The translations under genes were made by a program, and so were the position numbers. Positions 1-8,440 of a stretch of DNA of 64,000 bases are shown one piece after another (positions within the stretch are counted from its first letter, which is position 1; each line of letters begins with the position of its first letter). Source of the DNA: Phenylobacterium sp. GTDB taxonomy: Bacteria; Pseudomonadota; Alphaproteobacteria; Caulobacterales; Caulobacteraceae. Below the pieces are notes generated by a model. That model did not search any database, was not told the DNA's origin, and was given only the letters and a program-made list of their open reading frames with translations. The stretch is from the NCBI RefSeq assembly GCF_004799515.1, contig NZ_SSMX01000053.1, positions 62,001-126,000 of the forward strand, read 5' to 3'.

Positions 1-2
1 AG

Positions 3-944
3 GCAGGCGATGGGCCGACACTGACGGCCAGCGTGCCGCAACAGCTCATGCGCGCCATGGCCGGCCGCGTGGACCAGTCCTTGCCGGTGGGCAACGAGGG
101 CGCGGGAACCGTGGTGGCCGCGGGCTCGGATCCGGCCGCCCAGGCCCTGCTCGGCAAGACCGTCGCCGGCCTCGGCGGGGCCATGTACGCCCAGTACCGC
201 ACCTTCAAGGCCGCCGACGTCCTGCCGCTGCCGCCGGGCGCGAGCGCCGCGGACGGGGCGTCCTGCTTCGTCAATCCGCTGACAGCGCTGGGCATGGTCG
301 CCACCATGCGCGCCGAGGGCCACAAGGCGCTCGTCCACACCGCGGCGGCCTCCAACCTGGGCCAGATGCTGCAGAAGATCTGCCTGGCCGACGGCGTCAC
401 CCTGGTGAACATCGTGCGCAACGCCGAGCAGGCGAAGATCCTGACCGACATCGGCGCCAGGCACGTCCTCGATTCCACCTCGCCCAGCTTTGTCGCCGAC
501 CTCACCGACACCCTGGCCGAGACCGGCGCGACGCTGGCCTTCGACGCCATCGGCGGCGGCAAGCTGGCGGGCCAGATCCTGGGCGCCATGGAAGCGGCCC
601 TGGTCCGCACGGCCCCGGTCTACAGCCGCTACGGCTCGGCGACGCATAAGCAGGTCTACATCTACGGCGGCCTGGACACCGGCCCCAGCGAGCTGGTCCG
701 CAACTTCGGAATGGCCTGGGGCCTGGGCGGCTGGCTCCTGACCTACTTCCTGATGCGCAGCCCGCCGGCCGAGGTGCAGAAGCTGCGCCAGCGGGTGGCC
801 GACGAGCTCACGACCACCTTCGCCAGCCACTACACCGCCGAGATCGGCCTGGCCGAGGCGCTCGATCCCAAGGTCGCGGCGGCCTACAACAGGAAGACGA
901 CCGGCGAGAAGTACCTGATCAATCCGAACAAGGGCCTGGCCTAG
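3..944 (+). CDS. Zinc-binding-type (MDR) dehydrogenase/quinone reductase, 5'-truncated
   Basis: The frame is open to the window edge, so the N-terminus is missing and about 313 residues remain. A GroES-like segment (NEGAGTVVAAG) is followed by a Rossmann segment (HTAAASNLGQMLQK) and a stretch like the NADPH-binding part of medium-chain dehydrogenases/reductases. Family members reduce or oxidise alcohols, aldehydes or quinones with NAD(P)H in the cytosol. A GTG at 33 could be mistaken for the start, but the codons before it continue in frame with plausible residues. The stop lies 12 bp before the next gene on the same strand, so the two may be cotranscribed. The substrate cannot be read from the sequence. 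Confidence 0.75.
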   Translation, partial: AGDGPTLTASVPQQLMRAMAGRVDQSLPVGNEGAGTVVAAGSDPAAQALLGKTVAGLGGAMYAQYRTFKAADVLPLPPGASAADGASCFVNPLTALGMVATMRAEGHKALVHTAAASNLGQMLQKICLADGVTLVNIVRNAEQAKILTDIGARHVLDSTSPSFVADLTDTLAETGATLAFDAIGGGKLAGQILGAMEAALVRTAPVYSRYGSATHKQVYIYGGLDTGPSELVRNFGMAWGLGGWLLTYFLMRSPPAEVQKLRQRVADELTTTFASHYTAEIGLAEALDPKVAAAYNRKTTGEKYLINPNKGLA

Positions 945-956
945 GACCGGAATTCG

Positions 957-2159
957 ATGTCAGCCGAGCCGCCGGCCGACCCCTACGCCGCCCAGGTCGC
1001 CCAGTGTCTGCACTGGTTGCGGGACAGCTTCGTCAACCACGCCGAGGACGGCCTTCGCCAGATCCTGGCCGTGGCGCCGGGCCACCCGTTGGCCGAACGT
1101 CTGCTGGGGATCGCCCTGTTCAAGCTCGGCCGCCAGGACGAGGCGATCGCGCAGCTGAGCGCGGCGGCGGCGCGCGATGCGGACAATCCGCGCGTCTGGT
1201 TCGACCTGGCCGTCGCCCTGCGCGACACCGGGCGCGGGGCCGAGGCGGCGGCGGCCTATGCGCGCGGGATCGAGGCCCAGATTCCGCCCCGGGACCACGC
1301 TGACGCCTCGCCGCCCCTGGCCAGCCAGGCCTTCTCCACCGAGTTCTGGCGGCAGAATTTCAAAGTGATCGACTACGACTACCAGGCGACGGTCCGCTAC
1401 GGCGCCGGGCGGCCGGCGCATCCGGAGCTCGCCCGGCTGATCGGCGGCGGGCGGGAGCGGTACGCCGCCTTCCTGAATCGCCTCGGCGAGCTGCAGGCGG
1501 ACTTCGCCAGGACGCCGTGGCGCGGCCGCTATGACGAGGCCGAGCCCTTCTGGCTCAACAGCTGGTTCCCGCCGCTGGACGGCATGGCGCTGACCGGCAT
1601 GCTGCGCGACCATGACCCCAGGCGCTTCGTCGAGGTGGGCTCGGGCGTCTCCACCAAGTTCGCCCGCCGCGCGGTCAAGCTCTACGGCCTGCGCACGCGC
1701 CTGACCTCCATCGACCCGCAACCGCGCAACGAGATCGACCGGCTGTGCGATGAGGTCATCCGCCAGCCGCTGGAAGCCTGCCCGGCCAGCCTGTTCGAAT
1801 CCCTCGAGCCCGGGGACATCTTCTTCCTGGATTCCTCGCACCGCAGCTTCCAGGGCTCCGACGTCACCGTCTTCTTCCTGGAGATCCTGCCGCGGCTGAA
1901 GCCGGGGGTGATCGTGCACATCCACGACATCTACCTGCCCTTCGATTACATCTCCGGCCACGTGCCCCGGCTGTGGAACGAGCAATACCTGCTGGCCACG
2001 GCCCTGCTGTTCGGCGCCCCGCGCTTCGAGATACTGTTCCCGGCTTGGTTCGTGGGCCGCGACTCAGCCCTGGCCGCCCACGCCGGGGCCGTGTTGCGGC
2101 AAGGTCCGCTGACCAACCTCGACCTCTACGGCGCCAGCTTCTGGATGCGGATCACCTGA
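957..2159 (+). CDS. TPR-containing class I SAM methyltransferase-like protein
   Basis: This is a 400-residue two-part protein. Residues about 10-120 look like tetratricopeptide repeats (LGIALFKLGRQDEAIAQL; WFDLAVALRDTGRGAEA). Residues about 220-350 resemble a class I methyltransferase of the Methyltransf_24 kind: FVEVGSGVSTKFARRA fits the glycine-rich SAM loop, TSIDPQPR the acidic strand-2 end, and DIFFLDSSHRSFQGSDV a later core strand. VHIHDIYLPFDY is typical of sugar- or macrocin-type O-methyltransferase relatives. The substrate is unknown. The gene starts 12 bp after the dehydrogenase and a strong hairpin terminator follows at about 2.3 kb. Confidence 0.75.
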   Translation: MSAEPPADPYAAQVAQCLHWLRDSFVNHAEDGLRQILAVAPGHPLAERLLGIALFKLGRQDEAIAQLSAAAARDADNPRVWFDLAVALRDTGRGAEAAAAYARGIEAQIPPRDHADASPPLASQAFSTEFWRQNFKVIDYDYQATVRYGAGRPAHPELARLIGGGRERYAAFLNRLGELQADFARTPWRGRYDEAEPFWLNSWFPPLDGMALTGMLRDHDPRRFVEVGSGVSTKFARRAVKLYGLRTRLTSIDPQPRNEIDRLCDEVIRQPLEACPASLFESLEPGDIFFLDSSHRSFQGSDVTVFFLEILPRLKPGVIVHIHDIYLPFDYISGHVPRLWNEQYLLATALLFGAPRFEILFPAWFVGRDSALAAHAGAVLRQGPLTNLDLYGASFWMRIT

Positions 2160-2287
2160 GGCGTTTCCCCCGCGTGCGAGGAATTCGCACCTTGGTTGAG
2201 GCCCATTGCAACGCCCTACCGCCGCCCGCAGGGTCTGCATCGTCAGGTCGCCACGCACACCTGAAATGAGACTGGACGCTCGGGGAG

Positions 2288-2313
2288 CCCCGGCCTTAAC
2301 GGGCCGGGGTTTT
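2288..2313 (+). terminator. Intrinsic terminator
   Basis: An 8-bp perfect GC stem (2288-2295 with 2302-2309) has a 6-nt loop and is followed by TTTT. It lies 128 bp after the stop of the methyltransferase-like gene and before the uracil-DNA glycosylase gene. The rest of 2160-2377 shows no gene. Confidence 0.75.
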
Positions 2314-2377
2314 CTGATTATGGCGCGGGCGCCACTCGCCTGCTGACAAGCCGCGTCGAGGCGGCCATGATTCCGAA

Positions 2378-3202
2378 GTGACCGCCGCCGCTTCCAACGC
2401 CGCCGCCGAAGCCCTGCTCGCCTTCTGGGCGGACGCCGGCGTGGACGCCATGCTGCTGGACGAGCCGCTCGACCGGATCGCCGCGGGCCGCATCGCCCCG
2501 CCGCAACCGATGGCGCGCAAAGCGCCCGCCGCCGCCGCTCCGCCGCCCTCGCCGCTGCGGCCGGCCCAAGCCGACGTCTCGGGCGCGATCGCGGAGGCCC
2601 GCGCGCTCGCCGCCGCCGCCGACAGCCTGGAGGCCCTGGCCGCCGCCATCGCCGGCTTCGACGGCTGCCCGCTGAAGTTCGAGGGCGCGGCCTCACAGGC
2701 CGTGGTCTACCGCGGCGAGCCCAACGCCCCCTTGATGGTGATCGGCGAAGGCCCCGGTCAGGACGAGGACCGCCAGGGCCAGCCCTTCGTCGGCCGCGCC
2801 GGCCAGCTGCTGGACAAGATGCTGGCGGCGGCCGGGCTGACGGGCCGCGCGCTGATCACCAACACCGTCTTCTGGCGCCCGCCCGGCAACCGCACGCCGA
2901 CCCTGCCGGAGCAGGCGGTCTGCGCGCCCTTCGTCGAGCGCGCCATCGCGCTGGTCCGGCCGAGGATGCTGCTGCTGGTGGGGGGCGCCGCGGCCAAGTC
3001 GATGCTGCAGACCGACCAGGGCATCCTGTCCCTGCGCGGCCGCTGGCGCGAATGGCGCTCCAGCGATGGGGCGATGGAGCTGCCGGCGATGCCGACGCTT
3101 CACCCCGCCTTCCTGCTCCGTCAGCCGCCCGCGAAGAAACAGGCCTGGTCGGACCTTATGACGCTCACGGAAAGGCTTGATCGGCCGGAGCGTCCCGCAT
3201 AA
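2378..3202 (+). CDS. Uracil-DNA glycosylase, family-4-like, lacking two Fe-S cysteines
   Basis: This is a 274-residue protein with a low-complexity Ala/Pro N-terminus of about 100 residues and a C-terminal UDG superfamily domain. It removes uracil from DNA in base excision repair. Visible motifs are motif A (GEGPGQDED, near residue 122), PFVGRAGQLLDKML, RPPGNRTPT and motif B (HPAFLLR, near residue 241). Canonical family-4 enzymes hold a 4Fe-4S cluster with four cysteines. Here only the second of the first pair (GCPLK) and the last (AVCAPF) remain; the position before RPPGNRTP is Trp rather than Cys. The start is GTG; an ATG at 2367 is out of frame and stops after four codons. Confidence 0.85.
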   Translation: MTAAASNAAAEALLAFWADAGVDAMLLDEPLDRIAAGRIAPPQPMARKAPAAAAPPPSPLRPAQADVSGAIAEARALAAAADSLEALAAAIAGFDGCPLKFEGAASQAVVYRGEPNAPLMVIGEGPGQDEDRQGQPFVGRAGQLLDKMLAAAGLTGRALITNTVFWRPPGNRTPTLPEQAVCAPFVERAIALVRPRMLLLVGGAAAKSMLQTDQGILSLRGRWREWRSSDGAMELPAMPTLHPAFLLRQPPAKKQAWSDLMTLTERLDRPERPA

Positions 3203-3282
3203 CCCTAGGCGTCGGGGACTTCGAGAAGAGGATCGCGCGCCGCCCGCCGGAAAGAAGACGGGGTCCGCGCGAAAGAGACGGC

Positions 3283-4902
3283 ATGACGCTGAAGAAGCGC
3301 CTGTGGGCCGGGGTTTTCGCCCTCGCCTGCTCCGCCTCCATCGCCAGTGCGGCGGCCGCCGAAGCGCCGCCGGCGCTGTCGAGCGACGACGCCCGCGCCT
3401 ATGCAGCGGCTTTCGACGCCACCGACCGGGGCGACTTCATCGACGCCCAGATGCAGAGCGCCGCCGTCCAGGACCGCTCGCTGCTGGGCTACATCACCTT
3501 CCATCAGCTGATGCATCCCACGGCGCATGTGGCCGCCTTCGACGAGCTGTCGGACTGGCTGGCCAAGTTCCGCGACCTGCCGGTGGCCGACCGCATTTTC
3601 CAGCTTGCCGCGAAACGCAAGACCGACCCCATGGCCGACGCCGGCCCGCGGCCGATGGACCTGGGCGACGGGCCGCGCATCGCCAACCCGGTGCTGTCCG
3701 ACAAGGCGCGCCGTGGGCGCGAGGCCTTCTTCTCCGGCGACGTCAGGAAGGCCCTGCCCCTCGCCACCGCCGCCGGCGACCGCTGGATCGTCGGCCTGGC
3801 GAACTACCGCCTGGCCGCCTACGACAAGGCCGGCGAGGCGTTCGCCGACCTTGCCCGCGACGGCGAATGCGACGCCTGGATGCAGTCGGCCGCCGCCTAC
3901 TGGGCCAGCCGCTCGGCCGCCGCCCAGGGCGACACGGAGGCCGCCGCCAAGTTCCTGCGCGTCGCCGCCCGCAACTCCGAAACGTTCTACGGCATAGTCG
4001 CCGGCCGCCAACTCAACCTGGCCCGCGACGCCAGCGCCCAGGCGGCCGACGACCCGGTGGCCCGGTTGATCCTCGCCGCCTACGCCGGCCCGGCGCCCGG
4101 CGCTTCCCCCGACCTGGCGCAGTTCGTGATCACCGATCCGCGCGCCCACCGGGCCGCCGCCCTGGCGCAGATCGGCCGGGGCTCCGACGCCATCCAGGAG
4201 CTACGCGCCGGCCTGGCGCTGGCCCGCACGCCCGCTGAGCGTGCGAACTGGCAGGCCCTGACCATGGCGATGGGGAGCTCGCTCGCCGAACGCTACGCCC
4301 CGCCGCGCTCAGGCGACCTCGACTATCCCGCGCCCGATCTGCAGCCCGCCTACGGCTTCACCCTGGATAAGGCCCTGGTCTACGCCATCGTCCGCCAGGA
4401 AAGCCGCTTCAACCCGCAGGCGGTCTCGCGGCCGGGCGCCACGGGACTGATGCAGGTGATGCCGGGCTCGGCGGCGCTTGCGACCGGCGACAAGAACCTG
4501 CAGCGCGATCCCTCGCCGCTGCTCGAGCCGGCCTACAACCTGCGTGTCGGCCAGGACTACTTCGCCTGGCTGCTGGAGCGCGGCGTCGGCCACAACCTGA
4601 TGCGCGCCGTCGCCGCCTACAACGCCGGTCCCGGCCCGATCCTGAAGACCGCCCAGATGCTGGGCGACGACGCCGACCCGCTGCTGCTCATGGAATGCCT
4701 GCCGGCCCAGGAGACACGGACCTATGTCCAGCGGGTGATGGCCGGCTACTGGACCTACCGCAGGATGTGGGGCCAGCCGAACGCCAGCCTGGACGCCCTG
4801 GCCGGCGGCGCGCGCGTGATCGACGACCGGCTCGACCTAGGCCAGCCGAACCGCGCCGCGAGCCAGCTGGCCGCGCAGCCGCTTCAGATCGGGATGCGCT
4901 AG
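3283..4902 (+). CDS. Soluble-type lytic murein transglycosylase (Slt70-like)
   Basis: This 539-residue exported protein starts with a Sec signal peptide (cleavage near ASIASAAAA) and has a long alpha-helical superhelical region (about residues 40-340). The C-terminal SLT domain starts near residue 362. The catalytic glutamate is in VRQESRF (Glu373), with the family motifs GATGLMQVMPGSA and AVAAYNAGPG. It cleaves peptidoglycan glycan strands to 1,6-anhydromuropeptides in the periplasm. The last 66 bp overlap the end of the convergent glycosyltransferase-like gene. Confidence 0.92.
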   Translation: MTLKKRLWAGVFALACSASIASAAAAEAPPALSSDDARAYAAAFDATDRGDFIDAQMQSAAVQDRSLLGYITFHQLMHPTAHVAAFDELSDWLAKFRDLPVADRIFQLAAKRKTDPMADAGPRPMDLGDGPRIANPVLSDKARRGREAFFSGDVRKALPLATAAGDRWIVGLANYRLAAYDKAGEAFADLARDGECDAWMQSAAAYWASRSAAAQGDTEAAAKFLRVAARNSETFYGIVAGRQLNLARDASAQAADDPVARLILAAYAGPAPGASPDLAQFVITDPRAHRAAALAQIGRGSDAIQELRAGLALARTPAERANWQALTMAMGSSLAERYAPPRSGDLDYPAPDLQPAYGFTLDKALVYAIVRQESRFNPQAVSRPGATGLMQVMPGSAALATGDKNLQRDPSPLLEPAYNLRVGQDYFAWLLERGVGHNLMRAVAAYNAGPGPILKTAQMLGDDADPLLLMECLPAQETRTYVQRVMAGYWTYRRMWGQPNASLDALAGGARVIDDRLDLGQPNRAASQLAAQPLQIGMR

Positions 4903-5280
4903 GCCCGCCGCCGCCGGCCGCGCCAGCAGCACCCCGAACGGCTTTTCCCGGAACACTCCGCCGCCCTCGCCCAGGATCAGGGCGTCGCCGCCGCCGCTCC
5001 GCAGGTGCTTGGCCAGCATCTCCAGCCAGCCGGCCCGGAGCCGGATCTTCGCCGGCAAGACCAGCAGGCGCTCCGAGCGCGCCGCGGCGATGCCCTGGGC
5101 AAGGTCCGTCGACAGCTCCGCCCCGGTCTCCTCGCGCAGCACGGCCAACAGCTCCGGCGGGCCGCCGCCGGCGATCAGCACCTCACGCACCAGCCCCTCG
5201 ACCGCCAGGGAGGTCAGGGCCGCCAGCAGGGCCGGCAGCCGGTCACCCGCCTCCGCCGTTTCGACGATAACGCTCAGCAT
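4837..5280 (-). CDS. Short GT2-like glycosyltransferase protein
   Basis: This is a 147-residue protein whose N-terminus (LSVIVETAEAGDRLPALLAAL) and the strand REVLIAGGG resemble the nucleotide-binding start of family-2 glycosyltransferases. It is about half the length of a catalytic GT2 domain and no clear DxD metal-binding motif is seen, so activity is doubtful. Its 3' end overlaps the lytic transglycosylase gene tail-to-tail. Codon-position GC bias supports coding in this frame over the overlapping plus-strand frames. The function is not known. Confidence 0.6.
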   Translation of the reverse strand: MLSVIVETAEAGDRLPALLAALTSLAVEGLVREVLIAGGGPPELLAVLREETGAELSTDLAQGIAAARSERLLVLPAKIRLRAGWLEMLAKHLRSGGGDALILGEGGGVFREKPFGVLLARPAAAGLAHPDLKRLRGQLARGAVRLA

Positions 5281-5378
5281 GGCGCCAGAAGCCCTTGCGC
5301 CGTGGCCAGGTCAACAGTCGACACTCGCCGCGCGATGTCGGACGCTGTCGCAAACGCAAGAAGACTGGGGGAAAACCG

Positions 5379-6404
5379 ATGGATCGCCGCACGCTGCTCG
5401 CCGCCGCGCCAGCTCTAGCCTTGTCCGGGATGGCGCGGGCCCAGCAGCCCGCACCCGCGACGCCGCCCGCCGCACCGCGCGCGCCGGCGCCAATCGCCTT
5501 GCCGCCGCCGACCCTGGCCCTGACCACGGTGGCGAGCGGCCTGCGCTTCCCCGAGGCGCCGGTGGTGATGAAGGACGGCTCCCTGCTCTTCGTGCAGATC
5601 CAGGCCAAACAGGTCAGCCGCCTGAAGCCGGACGGCAAGGTGGAACTGGTAGCCCAGCTCGAGGGCGGCCCCAACGGCCTGGCGGTCGGACCGGACAAGG
5701 CGCTCTACATCGCCAACGACGGCGGGCGGTTCTCCTTCGTCCAGCGCGGCGAGTACAATTTCCCGGGCGCGCTCCCAGCCGACTTCAAGGGCGGCTGCAT
5801 CCAGCGGCTGGACCTCAAGACCGGCAAGGCGCTCACCCTCTACGACACCTGCGAGGGCAAGCCCCTCATCGCCCCCGACGACCTGGTCTTCGACCACCAG
5901 GGCGGCATGTGGATCAGCGAATACGGCAAGGCGCGCGGCGACGGCGCCATCTACTACGCCCGCGCCGACGGCAAGGGGATCAAACTCGTCAAGGACGCCA
6001 TGAACGCGCCCAACGGCATCGGCCTGTCGCCCGACGGCAAGCAGCTACACGTCAGCCTGGGGCGCCAGCTTTTGACCTTCGATATCAAGGGCCCTGGCGA
6101 GCTAGGCCCCAGCGTCTCCTACCCCGAGGCCGCCCATGCCAACCTGCGCGACCGCTCGGTGGCCGATAGTCTGAAGGTGCTGGCCGACAACAAGGTCTGC
6201 GTCTGCACCCTGATCGTCGGCGGCGTCAGCATCATCGACCCCGCCGGCCAGACCGAGTTCATCCAGTTCGACGACCCCTTCACCACCAACCTGGCCTTCG
6301 GCGGTCCGGACATGCGCGACGTCTGGGTGACCTCCTCGGGCCTTGGCCGGATCGTCAAGGCGCGCTGGCCCTATCCGGGACTGAAGCCGGCTTATTTCGC
6401 CTAG
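5379..6404 (+). CDS. SMP-30/gluconolactonase-like beta-propeller protein, exported
   Basis: This is a 341-residue protein starting at ATG 5379, preceded by a GGGGGA ribosome-binding site. An open frame extends back to 5295, but the chosen start gives an N-terminus MDRRTLLAAAPALALSG that reads as a Tat/Sec signal ending at ARA-Q. A proline/alanine linker follows. The body is SMP-30/strictosidine-synthase-like: LRFPEAPVVMKDGSLLF, EGGPNGLAVGPDKALYIAND, PDDLVFDHQGGMWISEYG and NAPNGIGLSPDGKQL match repeated beta-propeller blades with metal-binding Glu, Asn and Asp positions. Members hydrolyse lactones or related esters. The substrate is unknown. Confidence 0.8.
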   Translation: MDRRTLLAAAPALALSGMARAQQPAPATPPAAPRAPAPIALPPPTLALTTVASGLRFPEAPVVMKDGSLLFVQIQAKQVSRLKPDGKVELVAQLEGGPNGLAVGPDKALYIANDGGRFSFVQRGEYNFPGALPADFKGGCIQRLDLKTGKALTLYDTCEGKPLIAPDDLVFDHQGGMWISEYGKARGDGAIYYARADGKGIKLVKDAMNAPNGIGLSPDGKQLHVSLGRQLLTFDIKGPGELGPSVSYPEAAHANLRDRSVADSLKVLADNKVCVCTLIVGGVSIIDPAGQTEFIQFDDPFTTNLAFGGPDMRDVWVTSSGLGRIVKARWPYPGLKPAYFA

Positions 6405-6411
6405 CCGCCGA

Positions 6412-7152
6412 TCAGTCTTCCGCCAGCAGGGTGTCCAGAAACACCGGGCGATGGTTCAGGAAGTTGCGGGTGACCTGGAAATGGTCGGTATCCTCATAGT
6501 CGACACGCTCCAACCCCTTGGGCGTGGTCTGGTAGATCCACGCGTCCGGATAGCCGAGAATGATCGGCGAATGGGTCGCGATGATGAACTGCGACTTCTG
6601 GCCGACCAGCTCATGCATCCGAGCGAGGAAGTTCAGCTGTCGGTTCGGCGATAAGGCCGCCTCGGGCTCGTCCATGATGTAAAGACCGCGCCCCCGAAAA
6701 CGATTGTCGATCAGGGCGAAGAAGGACTCCCCATGAGATTGTTCGTGCAGCGAGACGCCGCCGTAGGAAGCTGTCGCCCCAAGATTTTCGACCTCTGTGG
6801 CGACATTGAAGTGGCTTTCCGCCCGTAGGAAGAAGCCGTCCTGGGCGCGCCGAGCCGACCGGATGGGCCGCACGAACCCATGCAGATCTGAGTGCGATGG
6901 CCTCGTACCGAAGTTGAAGTTGATGCTGCCCCCTTCGGCATTGAAGCCCCAGGCCACCGCCAGAGCCTCGATCAGCGTCGATTTGCCCGAGCCGTTCTCG
7001 CCCACCAGAAAGGTGACCTTGGGATGGAAGACCAACTCGTTTAGGTCGCGGACCACCGGCAGGTTGAACGGATAGGATCCAGCATCCCATCCTTCCCGAC
7101 GCTCAAACCGTGCGGCGATCCAATAGTGCTCCGCGTCAACAGCGCGCATCAT
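6412..7152 (-). CDS. Stand-alone ABC-type AAA ATPase, SOS-box controlled
   Basis: This is a 246-residue single-domain ATPase. Walker A is GENGSGKST (residues 51-59), the signature-like element is SHGE (139-142), Walker B is LYIMDEPEAALS (about 158-168) and the switch histidine lies in ATHS (192-195). This is the layout of SMC/RecF/OLD-like predicted ATPases (COG3910 type) rather than a transporter subunit; there is no membrane partner. GC content is visibly lower than in the neighbours. A perfect GTTC-N7-GTTC box lies 46 bp upstream of the start codon, so expression is probably LexA-repressed. The function is not established. Confidence 0.8.
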   Translation of the reverse strand: MMRAVDAEHYWIAARFERREGWDAGSYPFNLPVVRDLNELVFHPKVTFLVGENGSGKSTLIEALAVAWGFNAEGGSINFNFGTRPSHSDLHGFVRPIRSARRAQDGFFLRAESHFNVATEVENLGATASYGGVSLHEQSHGESFFALIDNRFRGRGLYIMDEPEAALSPNRQLNFLARMHELVGQKSQFIIATHSPIILGYPDAWIYQTTPKGLERVDYEDTDHFQVTRNFLNHRPVFLDTLLAED

Positions 7153-7197
7153 TGATCCGTCAGTTGCGCGGCTAGCCCGCCGCTCATCAGACCATGT

Positions 7198-7212
7198 GTT
7201 CTTATATTGTTC
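7198..7212. promoter_or_regulatory. SOS (LexA) box 1
   Basis: GTTC at 7198-7201 and GTTC at 7209-7212 are separated by exactly 7 nt, the alphaproteobacterial LexA operator form. It sits 46 bp upstream of the minus-strand ATPase gene. Confidence 0.75.
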
Positions 7213-7255
7213 TCGTCAACCAGTTCGATTCCATCTATCGCAACCAAGCCTAATT

Positions 7256-7270
7256 GTTCTTGTTTTGTTC
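7256..7270. promoter_or_regulatory. SOS (LexA) box 2
   Basis: GTTC at 7256-7259 and GTTC at 7267-7270 are separated by 7 nt. It sits 24 bp upstream of the ATG of the radical SAM gene, where a bound repressor would block transcription or initiation. It is the second such box within 73 bp. Confidence 0.8.
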
Positions 7271-7294
7271 TTATCCCGGCGCTAGGTTGCCGGG

Positions 7295-8380
7295 ATGGAT
7301 GGGTTCACCAGTCAGATCAACGTCGTCCGCGGCCGCGGGGCCCGCACCAACGCCTCCGGCCGCTTCGAGAGCCAGACCCGCGAAACCTTCGACGACGGCT
7401 GGACGGCCGAGGACGCCGAGCCGGCGCAGCTCGTCACCACCGTCACGCCGGAAAAGGCCCGGGTGATCATCACCCGCAACGACAGCCCGGACGTCGGCTT
7501 CTCGGCCTCGATCAATCCCTACCGCGGCTGCGAGCATGGCTGCATCTACTGCTACGCCCGGCCCGCCCATGCCTACATGGGCCTGTCGCCAGGCCTCGAT
7601 TTCGAATCCAAGCTGTTCTTCAAGCCCGAGGCCGCCAAGCTTCTGGAGAAGGAGCTGTCGAACCCGCGCTACGTCCCCGAGGTGATCCACATCGGCGGCA
7701 ACACCGACCCCTACCAGCCGCAGGAGCGCCGCCTGCGCATCACCCGCCAGGTGATCGAGGTGCTGGGCCGCTTCAACCACCCTTTCTCGGTGATCTCCAA
7801 ATCCGGGCTGATCCTGCGCGACCTCGACCTGATCGCGCCGATGGCCGAGCGGAACCTGGTGAGGGTGGCGATCTCGATCACCTCCCTGGACCGCAAGCTG
7901 GCGCGGTCCATGGAGCCGCGCGCGGCGACGCCGGAGAAGCGGCTGGACGCGGTGCGTAGGCTCACCGAGGCGGGCGTGCCCACCGTGGCGATGTTCGCCC
8001 CCTGCATCCCGGGCCTCAACGACCACGAGATGGAGGCCGTACTGGAGCGCGCCGCCGCCGCTGGCGCGAAGGGCGCGGGCTATGTGTCCCTGCGCCTGCC
8101 GCTGGAGATCGCCGACCTCTTCCAGGAGTGGCTGGCCACCGACCACCCCGACCGCGCAGCGCGGGTGATGTCGCTCATCAAGCAGATGCGCGGCGGCAAG
8201 ACCTACGACAGCCAGTGGGGCAAGCGGATGAAGGGCGAAGGCCCCATCGCCGCGATCACCTCCAAACGCTTCGCCGCCGCCAAGGCCCGCTACGGCCTCG
8301 CAGCGAAGCTCCCGCCCTTGGACCTCGGCCTCTTCCGCGTCCCGCCGAAAGCAGGGAGCCAGATCGATCTGTTCGGGTGA
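7295..8380 (+). CDS. PA0069/SplB-like radical SAM protein with C-terminal clamp-binding-like motif
   Basis: This 361-residue protein has the radical SAM cluster motif CxxxCxxC at Cys79, Cys83 and Cys86 (GCEHGCIYCYARP) and belongs to the COG1533 (SplB-like, DNA repair photolyase-related) group. HIGGNTDPYQPQE and the later TIM-barrel strands match PA0069-type proteins. It should reductively cleave SAM using a 4Fe-4S cluster; the substrate is unknown. The last residues are SQIDLFG, which fits the beta-sliding-clamp-binding pentapeptide QxxLF. Together with the SOS box 24 bp upstream this points to a DNA-damage role. It is transcribed divergently from the ATPase gene, and a hairpin terminator follows. 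Confidence 0.9.
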   Translation: MDGFTSQINVVRGRGARTNASGRFESQTRETFDDGWTAEDAEPAQLVTTVTPEKARVIITRNDSPDVGFSASINPYRGCEHGCIYCYARPAHAYMGLSPGLDFESKLFFKPEAAKLLEKELSNPRYVPEVIHIGGNTDPYQPQERRLRITRQVIEVLGRFNHPFSVISKSGLILRDLDLIAPMAERNLVRVAISITSLDRKLARSMEPRAATPEKRLDAVRRLTEAGVPTVAMFAPCIPGLNDHEMEAVLERAAAAGAKGAGYVSLRLPLEIADLFQEWLATDHPDRAARVMSLIKQMRGGKTYDSQWGKRMKGEGPIAAITSKRFAAAKARYGLAAKLPPLDLGLFRVPPKAGSQIDLFG

Positions 8381-8408
8381 CAATACAAGCAAAATCAAAT
8401 CGATACTT

Positions 8409-8438
8409 AAACCTCCCCGCTCGCGGGGGAGGTTTTTC
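8409..8438. terminator. Intrinsic terminator between convergent genes
   Basis: A 10-bp perfect stem (8409-8418 with 8426-8435) has a 7-nt loop, with T-rich sequence on the plus side and A-rich on the other. It lies between the convergent radical SAM and rRNA methyltransferase genes and could serve both. Confidence 0.75.
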
Positions 8439-8440
8439 AC

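Noticed and set aside
960..1985. 341-codon minus-strand frame opposite the methyltransferase-like gene
   Set aside because: Codon-position bias and domain content support the plus strand; the minus product is low-complexity.
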